From Nonomuraea gerenzanensis (lineage in GTDB: Bacteria > Actinomycetota > Actinomycetes > Streptosporangiales > Streptosporangiaceae), in NCBI RefSeq assembly GCF_020215645.1, contig NZ_CP084058.1:5084001-5148000 (forward strand): a stretch of DNA of 64,000 nt, read 5' to 3'. A program made the translations under genes and the position numbers. The notes below the pieces were generated by a model. The model was not told the origin of the DNA, made no database searches, and saw only the letters and a program-made list of their open reading frames with translations. Each line of letters begins with the position of its first letter. The first letter of the stretch is position 1. Positions 33,173 to 41,509 of the stretch are shown here, in pieces.

Positions 33173-35506
33173 GTGTTCGAGCGGCTGCGCGCATCGGCCG
33201 GGCCCGTCTCGATCGTCGTGGTGCTGGTGGCCGCCGTAGCGGTGCTGGCCGTCATGAACGTACGGGCCGGGGGTGAGCGCGAACGGGCGCTGGCGCAGCG
33301 CGACCTCGCCCTCGCCCGCCGGCTCGTCGCGCAGAGCCAGGTGTTCGCCACCACCGACCCGCGCGCCGCCCGCCTGCTCGCCGTGGCGGCGGCCAGGATC
33401 GCCCCGCCCACGCCGGAGACGCGCGCCGCCATCCGGGCGGCGGTGACCCGGACGCCGCTCGCGGTGCTGCGCGGCTTTCCCGGCGAGGTGCACTCGGTCG
33501 CCTTCAGCCCCGGCGGCGCCACCCTCGCCGCGACCGGCAGGGCCGCGCCGCTGCGCCTGTGGGACGTGGCCACGCTCACCCCCGTGTCCTGGCCGGTGGG
33601 GCGGGAGCAGGCCGACGGCATGTCCGTGGCGTACAGCCCGGACGGCGGCCACCTGGCCGTGGCGGGCGCCGACGGCGGCGTCCGCGTCTGGGACACCACC
33701 ACCCGCCAGGGCTGGACCGGCGCCGGCGGGACGGCCTGGGCCAGGCAGTGGACCGCGTTCAGCCCCGACGGCGCCCTGCTGGCCACGGCCGGCGGGTCCG
33801 GCGGCGCGTCCCGGCTGTGGGACGTCGGCACCGGCACGCAGGTCGCGGCCCTGCGCTCGCTGGAAGGCGCTCCCGGGCCCGTCGCGTTCAGCCCCGACGG
33901 CACGCTCATCGCGGCCGCCTACCCGGGCGGCCCGATCAGGACGTTCGAGGCCGCGTCCGGCCTGCTGACGGGCGACCCGCTCGAACCGGCCGCGGGCAGC
34001 CTCACGCCGGAGCCGCGCGAGGAGGTGGCCGCGCTCGCGTTCAGCCCCGGTGGCGGGCTGCTGGCCGGCACCACGGGCAGCGAGCAGATCCAGCTCTGGG
34101 ACGTCACCACCCGCCGGCCCGCCGGCCGCCCGCTCACCGGCCACACGGGGCTGATCACCTCGGCCGCCTTCAGCCCCGATGGGCGCGTCCTGGCCACCGC
34201 CGGCCAGGACCACACGGTCAGGCTCTGGGACGTGCGCAGCCGCCGGCCCCTGGGCGAGCCGCTGACCGGGCACACCCAGGCGGTCAACGCCGTCGCCTTC
34301 AGCCCCGCCGGCGGCCTGCTGGCCAGCGCGGGCGCCGACGCGTCCGTACGGCTGTGGCGGATCCCGCGCGGCACCCGCCACCCGCTCACCCTGCCCGCCG
34401 CAGACGGCGGCGGCGTCCCCGCCGACCGGCCGGTGCCCGACCGCTGGTACGACCGCGCCGACACCACCCAGGCGGTGCTCAGCGCCGACGCCGGCCGGCT
34501 CGTCGTCCAGCCGTACGACGGCACCGGGCCGGGCTCCGGCAGCCTCTGGTCATGGGACGTGCGCGCGGCCCGCTGGCGTGGCGAGCGGTTGCGCATCCGT
34601 CCCGACGACCTCGTGGACGGGGTGGCGGTCAGCAGCGACGGCCGCTCGCTGGCCGCCTCCGGCCGCGACGACGCCGGCCACGGCCTGGCCACCGCCGTCC
34701 TCGGCGGCCCGGCGTCCGTGCGTGGCCGTCCCCTGGCCTACAGCCCGGACGGCCGCCTGCTCGCCACCGCCGTCCAGGAGGCCGCGACCGTACCGGACGC
34801 CGAGGTCCAGGTGTGGACGCTGCCCGAGGGCAGGGCCACGGGGGAGCCCACGTCCGGGCAGTCGGGCCGCATCACGGCGGCGGCCTTCGACGGCACCGGC
34901 GCCGTGCTGGCCGCCGGCGCGTCGGACGGCACGGTGCTGCTGCGGGAGACCTTGACCGGCAGGCGGCGCGGCCTGCTGCCCGCCCACTCCCTGCCCGTCA
35001 CGACGCTGGCCTTCGCCCCGGGAGCCCCGGGAGCCCAGGGAGCCCCGGGCGGCGTGCTGCTCCTGACGGCGAGCGAGGACGGCACGGCCCGCCTCTGGGA
35101 CGCCGCCACGGGCCGCCCGCACGGCGCCCCGCTCACCGGCCACACCGGTCACGTCTACGCCGTGGCGTTCGCGCCGGACGGCACGTACCTGGCCACCGCC
35201 GGCCAGGACCGCACCGTCCGGCTGTGGGACACCGCCACGGGACAGCCGCTCGGCCCGCCGCTGGCCGGGCACGGCGGTGAGGTGCGCGCCCTGGCGTTCA
35301 CGGCGGACGGCAGGACGCTGGTCGCGGCGGCGGCCGACCTCGTGCAGGTCGTCGGCGACGCCTACGCCGTCTGGAAGTGGGACACCGCCGCCCTCGCCGC
35401 CGACCCGGCCGCCACCGCCTGCGCGCAGGCGGCCCGCCCGCTCACCCGTGAGGAGTGGGCCGCGCACGTGCCGGAACTGCCGTTCCGCGACGTCTGCCGC
35501 CGGTGA
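33173..35506 (+). CDS. Membrane-anchored WD40-repeat protein (STAND-like C-terminal half)
   Basis: The 777-residue protein has one N-terminal membrane helix (SIVVVLVAAVAVLAVMNV), then the helical element ARRLVAQSQVFATTDPRAAR that in STAND/nSTAND proteins links the NTPase to the propeller, then about fourteen WD repeats (FSPDGRVLATAGQDHTVRLW is the clearest), enough for two seven-bladed propellers. No NTPase domain is present in this frame or just upstream. I chose GTG 33173, 6 bases after GGAGG. It may be a stand-alone sensor derived from a STAND protein. Confidence 0.8.
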   Translation: MFERLRASAGPVSIVVVLVAAVAVLAVMNVRAGGERERALAQRDLALARRLVAQSQVFATTDPRAARLLAVAAARIAPPTPETRAAIRAAVTRTPLAVLRGFPGEVHSVAFSPGGATLAATGRAAPLRLWDVATLTPVSWPVGREQADGMSVAYSPDGGHLAVAGADGGVRVWDTTTRQGWTGAGGTAWARQWTAFSPDGALLATAGGSGGASRLWDVGTGTQVAALRSLEGAPGPVAFSPDGTLIAAAYPGGPIRTFEAASGLLTGDPLEPAAGSLTPEPREEVAALAFSPGGGLLAGTTGSEQIQLWDVTTRRPAGRPLTGHTGLITSAAFSPDGRVLATAGQDHTVRLWDVRSRRPLGEPLTGHTQAVNAVAFSPAGGLLASAGADASVRLWRIPRGTRHPLTLPAADGGGVPADRPVPDRWYDRADTTQAVLSADAGRLVVQPYDGTGPGSGSLWSWDVRAARWRGERLRIRPDDLVDGVAVSSDGRSLAASGRDDAGHGLATAVLGGPASVRGRPLAYSPDGRLLATAVQEAATVPDAEVQVWTLPEGRATGEPTSGQSGRITAAAFDGTGAVLAAGASDGTVLLRETLTGRRRGLLPAHSLPVTTLAFAPGAPGAQGAPGGVLLLTASEDGTARLWDAATGRPHGAPLTGHTGHVYAVAFAPDGTYLATAGQDRTVRLWDTATGQPLGPPLAGHGGEVRALAFTADGRTLVAAAADLVQVVGDAYAVWKWDTAALAADPAATACAQAARPLTREEWAAHVPELPFRDVCRR

Positions 35507-35524
35507 TCCGATCCGGCCGAGCGG

Positions 35525-36646
35525 TCAGCCCCAGACCATCCGCGCGGTCTCCACCACCAGCTCCAGCTTGCGCCGCTCCTCGTCCACGGTGAGCAGGTTG
35601 CCCCTCTCCGTGGAGGCGAAGCCGCACTGGGGGCTGATGGCCAGGTTCTCCATCGGCACGTACTTGGCCGCCTCGTCGATGCGGCGGCGCAGCTCGTCCT
35701 GCGACTCCAGGGCGGGCACCTTGGAGGAGACGAGCCCGAGCACCACGGCCGTGCCCTCGGGGACGAAGCGCAGCGGCTCGAAGCCGCCCGCCCGCTCCGA
35801 GTCGTACTCCAGCAGGAACCGGTCCACCGGCACCTCGCCGAACAGGCGCTCCGCCACCGGGTCGTAGCCGCCCGTGGCGGACCACGCGCTGCGGTTGTTG
35901 CCCCTGCACAGGTGCAGGGCGACCGTGACGCCGGGGTCCAGCTCCTTGGCCGCGCGCACCTGCTGGGCGTCGATGGCGACCGCCGCGTCGAGGAGCGTGC
36001 CGACGTCCGGCGCGGCCGGGCCGAGCACGCGGGCGCGGAAGCCCGGGTCGATGACGAAGTCGTAGGCCAGCGAGTCGAGCTGGATCCACCGCACGCCCTG
36101 CGCCAGCAGGCCCCTGATCTCCTCGATCCGCAGCGCGACCAGGTCGCGGAGCAGATCGGCCGGCCTCGGGTAGGCGGTGGCGCTCAGGTCGGGCCGCCAC
36201 AGGAGGTTGCCCATCGACGCGCTCACCATGGTGATCTTGTAGGGGCCGGGCGCGTGGCGGGCCAGGAAGGCGGCCTCGACGGCGGTCATGTTCGCCTTCT
36301 GGGAGAGCTTGCCGGTCGCGACGACCATGTCCCAGGTCGTCTCCTCCGGCGGCACCGGCTCGCCGTCGCCGCGCCACCACTCGGTGGACGGCAGGGGGAC
36401 GGGCGACACGCCGCCCAGCGACTCCAGGATCCCGGCGAGCCAGGTCCTGCGCCGCATCTCCCCGTCGGTGAACACCTCGATCCCGGCCTGGCGCTGCAGC
36501 TCGATCGCGGCCAGCGCGGCGTCGTCCTCCAGTCTCGCCAGCTCCTCGGCGCTCAGCTCGCCGCGCTCGCGCGCCTGCCTGGCGCGCAGCAGCTCCGGCG
36601 GGCGCAGGAGGCTGCCAACGTGCTCGGCATGGGGTGTCGCGGGCAT
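35525..36646 (-). CDS. MetE C-terminal-like (cobalamin-independent methionine synthase family) methyltransferase
   Basis: The 373-residue protein corresponds to the C-terminal catalytic barrel of MetE alone. The zinc ligands are visible: His and Cys in VALHLCRGNNRS, Glu in DRFLLEYDSERAG and Cys in ISPQCGFAS. Such short members use various methyl donors and thiol acceptors and need not act on methyltetrahydrofolate triglutamate. ATG 36646 follows a good GAGGAGG site. It is a lone gene, convergent with the WD40 protein; I see no riboswitch upstream. Confidence 0.8.
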   Translation of the reverse strand: MPATPHAEHVGSLLRPPELLRARQARERGELSAEELARLEDDAALAAIELQRQAGIEVFTDGEMRRRTWLAGILESLGGVSPVPLPSTEWWRGDGEPVPPEETTWDMVVATGKLSQKANMTAVEAAFLARHAPGPYKITMVSASMGNLLWRPDLSATAYPRPADLLRDLVALRIEEIRGLLAQGVRWIQLDSLAYDFVIDPGFRARVLGPAAPDVGTLLDAAVAIDAQQVRAAKELDPGVTVALHLCRGNNRSAWSATGGYDPVAERLFGEVPVDRFLLEYDSERAGGFEPLRFVPEGTAVVLGLVSSKVPALESQDELRRRIDEAAKYVPMENLAISPQCGFASTERGNLLTVDEERRKLELVVETARMVWG

Positions 36647-36716
36647 GGTTCCTCCTCGGCAGTGCGATGGGACTACGATCAGCCTCCACCTCGACGCGAC
36701 GGCCGTCCAGCCCCGT

Positions 36717-39023
36717 TCACTCGTGGTGCAGCACCGTCGCGATCGTCAGCCGGGCCGCCGACCTGGCCGGGACGAACGCGCCCAGCACCGCGATCACCAC
36801 TCCCGCCAGCGTGAGCAGCGCGAGCAGCGGCGCCCGCCACACCTCCACCATGAACGCCGGCAACGCCACCCCGGCCGCGTCGGCCATGGCCGGGACGACG
36901 AGGCGGTGCGCGAGCACGCCGACCGGGATGCCGAGCAGCCCGCCGGCCGCGCCGATCGCCGCCATCGACGTCACCATCATGGCCGTGACCTGGCGCGGCG
37001 TCATCCCGATGGACTTCAGCACGCCGAGATCGCGCCGCCGCTCCCTGGCGTCGAGCACGACCGTGTTGAACACGCCCAGCGCGGAGACCGTGCCCAGCAG
37101 CACGGTGAGCAGGGATGCGAAGCCGACGACGGCCACGGTGGTCTGGTCGGTCGTGGACTTGGCGACCGGGTACAGGCCCGGGTCGGCCGCCTTGACGGCG
37201 GCGTTGTAGGCGGCGACGTCGGTGCCGGGAGCGAGGCGGACCTCGTACTGGGTGGGCGGCCGGCTCGGCGAGAGCGCGTCGAGCGTGTGCCAGTCGGCCT
37301 GGATGAGGTCGGCCGCGCCGTCCATCGTGGCGCCGACGATCGTCGCCTCCGCCCGCCAGCCGCCCACGCTCAGGGTGAGCCGGTCGCCGACCGCCAGGCG
37401 GCGCTTGGCCAGGAACGCCGAGGGCGCCACGATCTCTCCCGGGCCGCGCAGCCAGCGGCCCTCGACGACCGTCTCGCCCAGCGTCGCCGAGTCGTCGCGC
37501 AGGAACCTGCCCTGGATCGGCTGCGGATGCCCCGCGAGATGGACGGTGATCCACGCGTCGGCGGTCACGTACACCGTGCCGGGCAGCTCGCGGAGCAGCC
37601 GCATGATCCCGGCGTCGCCGCGCGTGGGCGGGGTCTGCTGGTTGCGGGCCTGGCCGACGTGGATCACCGTGTGCACGTGCCCGACGCGCTGAGCGGCCTC
37701 GCCGTACGCGACCATCGTCATGGACAGGCCCGCCGCCAGCGTCACCGTGGCAGACCCCAGAACCACGGCCGCCAGCGTGAGTGCCGCGCGGCCCGGCCGC
37801 CCGAACGGCAGGCCCAGCCCGAGGCTGACCGGCCGGGGCAGCGGCACGCCCGCGAGCAGCCGCTGCGCCCGCAGCCCCCGGCCCCGCCCGGGAGGGGCGC
37901 CCGCGCTGAGGGCCCTGGCGGCCGTCAGCCGGTGCGCGCGCAGCGCGGGCGCCAGCGCGGCCAGCACGGCCACGGACGGCATGCCGGCGAGCGTGGCCGC
38001 GTACACCCACGGGCTGACCGAGACGGTGAAGACGCCCGCTCCCACGTCGTCCAGCAGCGGGCGCGCGGCCACGGCCCCCACGGCGGTGCCCAGTGCGGCG
38101 CCCGCCACCGCCGGGACCGCCACCATCGCCAGGTAGACGGCGACGACCTGGTTCGGGGTGAAGCCCAGGGCCTTGAGCAGCCCGATGTGCCGCAGGCCCG
38201 CCACGACCGCGCCGCTCACCACGTTCACCACGATGAGCACCGCCACCACCAGGCCGAGCACGCCGAAGGCGGTCAGGAAGGGCAGGAACGCGGCGGCGGT
38301 GCGGCCCGCGTCGCGCTTGACGACCAGGTAGGACTGCGAGCCCAGCAGCGCCCCGGCGGGCAGGTCCGCCGCGATCGCGGCCGTGCCCGCCCTGACCTGC
38401 TCGTCGGTGGCGGCGGCGGCCAGCCGGTAGAGCATCTGCGTCGCGGACGGGCGCAGCGCGGCGGCCTGACCCGGGGTGACCCACGCCTCGGAGCTCCTGC
38501 TCACGCTGGTGGCCAGGCCGACCACCGTGAACGGCTGCCCCTCGCGCACGACGAAGCTCACCCCCAGCAGATAGGAGAAGAACCCGTCGGCGGGCCGGTC
38601 CAGCACGATCTCGCCAGGGCCCGCGGGCCAGCGGCCGGCCCACAGGTTCACCCGGTCCACCGGGCCGCCGGGGGAGGCGCGGCCGACGACCGTGAGCGGG
38701 CCAGGCGGCAGGTGCTCGAACGTGTCCGGGATCGTGACCACGGCCTGCGCGAACGGGCCCGCCGCGGCCTCCACCCCCGGCGGGCGCCGCGCGAGCCGTT
38801 CCCGCGCGACCTGGCCCGGATCGTAGGCGGCCACCACGTGCGCGCCCCGCTGCTCCTCGAAGACCCGCTCGAACGGCGCCGACACGCTCTCCAGCAGCCC
38901 CAGCGCCACCACGATCGCCACGGTCGAGCAGAACACCACGACCCCGAGCACGAACGTCTGCACCCTGCGCCGCCGCACCGCCGCCCGCGAGGCCCGCCAC
39001 ACGGCCCCGGCACCCGCCCTCAC
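36717..39023 (-). CDS. ABC transporter permease, FtsX/MacB type with two repeats
   Basis: The 768-residue membrane protein has two FtsX halves, each one N-terminal helix, an outer domain and three further helices; repeats of the VLGVFNTVVLDARERRRDLG and MTPRQVTAMMVTSMAAIG type mark the cytosolic coupling loops. The GTG start overlaps the ATPase stop (GTGA at 39020-39023), so the pair is co-translated. Such single-polypeptide exporters act in antimicrobial-peptide resistance or lipoprotein/lipid transport. The adjacent two-component system suggests envelope-stress control. Confidence 0.88.
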   Translation of the reverse strand: MRAGAGAVWRASRAAVRRRRVQTFVLGVVVFCSTVAIVVALGLLESVSAPFERVFEEQRGAHVVAAYDPGQVARERLARRPPGVEAAAGPFAQAVVTIPDTFEHLPPGPLTVVGRASPGGPVDRVNLWAGRWPAGPGEIVLDRPADGFFSYLLGVSFVVREGQPFTVVGLATSVSRSSEAWVTPGQAAALRPSATQMLYRLAAAATDEQVRAGTAAIAADLPAGALLGSQSYLVVKRDAGRTAAAFLPFLTAFGVLGLVVAVLIVVNVVSGAVVAGLRHIGLLKALGFTPNQVVAVYLAMVAVPAVAGAALGTAVGAVAARPLLDDVGAGVFTVSVSPWVYAATLAGMPSVAVLAALAPALRAHRLTAARALSAGAPPGRGRGLRAQRLLAGVPLPRPVSLGLGLPFGRPGRAALTLAAVVLGSATVTLAAGLSMTMVAYGEAAQRVGHVHTVIHVGQARNQQTPPTRGDAGIMRLLRELPGTVYVTADAWITVHLAGHPQPIQGRFLRDDSATLGETVVEGRWLRGPGEIVAPSAFLAKRRLAVGDRLTLSVGGWRAEATIVGATMDGAADLIQADWHTLDALSPSRPPTQYEVRLAPGTDVAAYNAAVKAADPGLYPVAKSTTDQTTVAVVGFASLLTVLLGTVSALGVFNTVVLDARERRRDLGVLKSIGMTPRQVTAMMVTSMAAIGAAGGLLGIPVGVLAHRLVVPAMADAAGVALPAFMVEVWRAPLLALLTLAGVVIAVLGAFVPARSAARLTIATVLHHE

Positions 39024-39715
39024 GGCGTGCGCTCCAGGCTGTGCTCGGCGACCACCCGCCCGTCGGCCAGCTCCACCGTGCGGCTGGCGCAGCGGGCTGC
39101 CAGGCCGGGGTCGTGCGTGACGATCAGCAGCGTCTGCCCGATCTGGTTGAGGTCGATGAGCAGATCCATCACCTGTTCGCCGGAGCGGCTGTCGAGCGCC
39201 CCTGTCGGCTCGTCCGCCAGCAGCAGGGCGGGACGGTTCATCAGGGCCCTGGCCACCGCGACCCGCTGGCGTTCCCCGCCGCTCAGCGCCGCCGGATAGG
39301 CGTCGCGGCGCTGCGCGATGCCCAGCTCCTCGAACAGCTCCAGCGCCCGGTCCCTGGCCTGCCGCGCCGGGGTGCCGGTGAGCTGGGCGGCCAGCGCCGC
39401 GTTGTCCAGCGCGGGCAGGTCCTCGATGAGGTTGAAGAACTGGAAGATGATGCCGACGCGGTGGCGGCGGAACAGCGCCAGCTCCGTCTCGTCCATCGCC
39501 CCCAGGTCCCTGCCGTCGACCTCGACCGTGCCCCGCGTCGGACGGTCCAGGCCGGCGATCAGGTTCAGCAGCGTGGACTTGCCGCAGCCGGACGGTCCCA
39601 TCACGGCGACCGCGTCCCCCGCGTGGACGCCGAGCGAGGCGCCGTTCAGCGCCCGGGTGGTGCCGTACTCCTTGTGGACGTCGCCGAGCCGCACGACGAG
39701 CCGCTGAGTGTTCAT
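39020..39715 (-). CDS. ABC transporter ATP-binding protein (MacB/LolD type)
   Basis: The 231-residue ATPase has all motifs: Walker A GPSGCGKST, Q-loop in IIFQFFNLIEDLPALDN, signature LSGGERQRVAVARAL, Walker B LLLADEPTGALD and switch His in VTHD. It pairs with the overlapping FtsX permease. It is divergent from a two-component system across a 128-base region with two CATCCC dyads. Confidence 0.93.
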   Translation of the reverse strand: MNTQRLVVRLGDVHKEYGTTRALNGASLGVHAGDAVAVMGPSGCGKSTLLNLIAGLDRPTRGTVEVDGRDLGAMDETELALFRRHRVGIIFQFFNLIEDLPALDNAALAAQLTGTPARQARDRALELFEELGIAQRRDAYPAALSGGERQRVAVARALMNRPALLLADEPTGALDSRSGEQVMDLLIDLNQIGQTLLIVTHDPGLAARCASRTVELADGRVVAEHSLERTP

Positions 39716-39748
39716 GGCAAGAAGCTAGATCGCGGGACGGCGGCGGCG

Positions 39749-39793
39749 CATCCCGCCGGGGATGTAACCGCGGCGGGCGTCATCCCGTGGATG
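39749..39793. promoter_or_regulatory. Twin dyads between ABC exporter and two-component system
   Basis: CATCCC-GCCG-GGGATG (39749-39764) and CATCC-CGT-GGATG (39781-39793) are two related inverted repeats whose centres are about 30 bases apart, three helical turns. Both end in GGATGTA. They are the best candidates for the response-regulator boxes serving both divergent operons. Confidence 0.5.
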
Positions 39794-39843
39794 TAGGGCC
39801 GGGGGAGGATGCCGATCGCGGCGCGCCGCGCGAAGATGATCGG

Positions 39844-40668
39844 GTGTGGGAATGGCTGCTCGCCGCGCTGGCGCTCGCGTGCTGCACGGCCGCGTGGCTG
39901 GCGGTGGCCCTCGTGCGGACGCGGCGGCGCTACCTGGCCGTGCTGGCCGACCAGGGGCGGCTGCTCGAACGCGAGCGCGAGCGGGCCGCCGGCGCGGCCG
40001 TGGACGCCGAGCGGGCCAGGATCGCGGCCGAGCTGCACGACATCGTCAGCCACAACGTCAGCCTCATGGTGGTGCAGGCCTCGGCCGCCAGGGAGGTGCT
40101 GCCCACGATGCCGGGCACGGCCGAGACCGCGCTGCGGGCCGTCGAGGCGGCGGGGCGGGACGCGATGACCGAGCTGCGCCACCTGCTGGGGCTGCTGGCG
40201 CCCGCGCCCGACGGTGAGGACTCCCATGGGGGCGAGCTGGCGCCCCAGCCTGGGCTGGGGCAGCTCGGGGCGCTGGCCGATCGGATCGCTTTCGCGGGGC
40301 TGCCGGTGGAGGTGCGGATCTCCGGGGAGCCGCGGCCGGTGCCCGCGGGGGTCGAGGTGACCGCGTACCGGATCGTGCAGGAGGCGCTGACGAACGCGCT
40401 CAGGCACGGGGAGGGGGCCAAGGCCGAGGTGAGCGTCCGGTACACCGACCAGTACCTGCGGGTGGAGGTGCTGAACAGCGGGCCCAGCGTGCTCACCGGC
40501 ACCGCCCGCCGGGGCGGTGGGGAGCGGGGGCCGGGCGGAGACGGAGGCGGGCGGGGGCTGCTGGGGCTGCGCGAGCGGGTCGCCGTGTACGGCGGTGACC
40601 TCGACGCGCGGCGCCGGCTCGGCGGCGGCTACCGGGTCCGCGCCAAGATCCCGCTGGAGCGGCCGTGA
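39844..40668 (+). CDS. Sensor histidine kinase (NarL-type HisKA_3)
   Basis: The 274-residue protein has one N-terminal membrane helix (LLAALALACCTAAWLAVALV), a DHp helix with the phospho-acceptor in AAELHDIVSHNVSLMVVQ, and a HATPase with EALTNALRHG and a glycine-rich GLLGLRERVAVYGG. The usual multi-helix sensor is reduced to one helix, so it may sense through the ABC exporter, as seen for some antibiotic-sensing kinases. I chose GTG 39844; GTG 39787 lies inside the second dyad. It overlaps the response-regulator gene (ATGA). Confidence 0.85.
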   Translation: MWEWLLAALALACCTAAWLAVALVRTRRRYLAVLADQGRLLERERERAAGAAVDAERARIAAELHDIVSHNVSLMVVQASAAREVLPTMPGTAETALRAVEAAGRDAMTELRHLLGLLAPAPDGEDSHGGELAPQPGLGQLGALADRIAFAGLPVEVRISGEPRPVPAGVEVTAYRIVQEALTNALRHGEGAKAEVSVRYTDQYLRVEVLNSGPSVLTGTARRGGGERGPGGDGGGRGLLGLRERVAVYGGDLDARRRLGGGYRVRAKIPLERP

Positions 40669-41402
40669 ACGCGCCTGCGAACTCGCCCGGCGACCTGCCT
40701 GTGCCCGCGCCGATGGACGTGCCGGCGGGTGGCTCGCCCCGGGTGCTGATCGCCGACGACCAGGAGCTCGTCCGCGTCGGCTTCCGCCTCATCCTGACCG
40801 CGCGCGGGATCGACGTGGCCGGCGAGGCCGCCGACGGCGAGCAGGCGGTGGCGCGGGCGCGCAGCCTCCGCCCGGACGTGGTGCTGATGGACATCCGCAT
40901 GCCCGGCATGGACGGCCTGGAGGCGACCCGCCAGGTGCTGGCCCACGACCCGCACTGCCGGGTGATCATGCTGACCACGTTCGACCTCGACCGTTACGTC
41001 TACGCCGCACTGACGCTCGGCGCGAGCGGCTTCCTGCTCAAGGACGTCACCCCCGAGCACCTGGCCGCCGCCGTCCGCCTGGTCGGCACCGGCGACGCGC
41101 TCCTGGCCCCCTCGATCACCCGCCGTCTCGTCGAACGCTTCGCCGCCGCCGACCGCGTGCCGGGGCCGCCGTCCCAGGCCGCGCACACCGACCTCGCCGC
41201 GCTGACCCCGCGCGAGCTGGAGGTGCTGACGCTGATGGGCAAGGGGCTGTCGAACGCCGAGCTGGCGTACGCGCTGACGCTCAGCGAGGCGACCGTGAAG
41301 ACGCACGTCGCCCGCATCTTCACCAAGCTCGCGCTGCGCGACCGCGCCCAGGCGGTCGTCATCGCCTACGAGACGGGCCTGGTCACGCCCGGCGGGGAGT
41401 GA
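40665..41402 (+). CDS. NarL/LuxR-family response regulator
   Basis: The 245-residue protein has a receiver domain (VLIADDQELVRVGFRLIL; phospho-Asp in DVVLMDIRMPGMDGLEA; LLKD Lys) and a C-terminal LuxR HTH (LTPRELEVLTLMGKGLSNAE; SEATVKTHVARIFTKL). It is the cognate partner of the overlapping kinase. The N-terminus has about 25 extra Pro-rich residues before the receiver. It likely controls the divergent ABC exporter. Confidence 0.92.
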   Translation: MNAPANSPGDLPVPAPMDVPAGGSPRVLIADDQELVRVGFRLILTARGIDVAGEAADGEQAVARARSLRPDVVLMDIRMPGMDGLEATRQVLAHDPHCRVIMLTTFDLDRYVYAALTLGASGFLLKDVTPEHLAAAVRLVGTGDALLAPSITRRLVERFAAADRVPGPPSQAAHTDLAALTPRELEVLTLMGKGLSNAELAYALTLSEATVKTHVARIFTKLALRDRAQAVVIAYETGLVTPGGE

Positions 41403-41424
41403 CGCCCGGACCCGGGTAACGGGT

Positions 41425-41445
41425 GGCCGCACTTCACTTGCGGCC
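41425..41445. terminator. Hairpin after the response-regulator gene
   Basis: GGCCGCA (41425-41431) and TGCGGCC (41439-41445) form a perfect 7-base stem with a 7-base loop, 22 bases past the stop and before the next gene on the same strand. No U-run. Confidence 0.5.
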
Positions 41446-41509
41446 TCCGCGAACTTGCCCGCCCGCCCCTTCGTTGATCCACGTGAGCAGGCACGAGAGG
41501 GGAGCGTAC

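Noticed and set aside
36288..39299. A 1003-codon plus-strand open frame opposite the ABC permease
   Set aside because: It is His/Arg/Pro-rich shadow coding of the FtsX permease and ATPase, which have complete family motifs on the minus strand.
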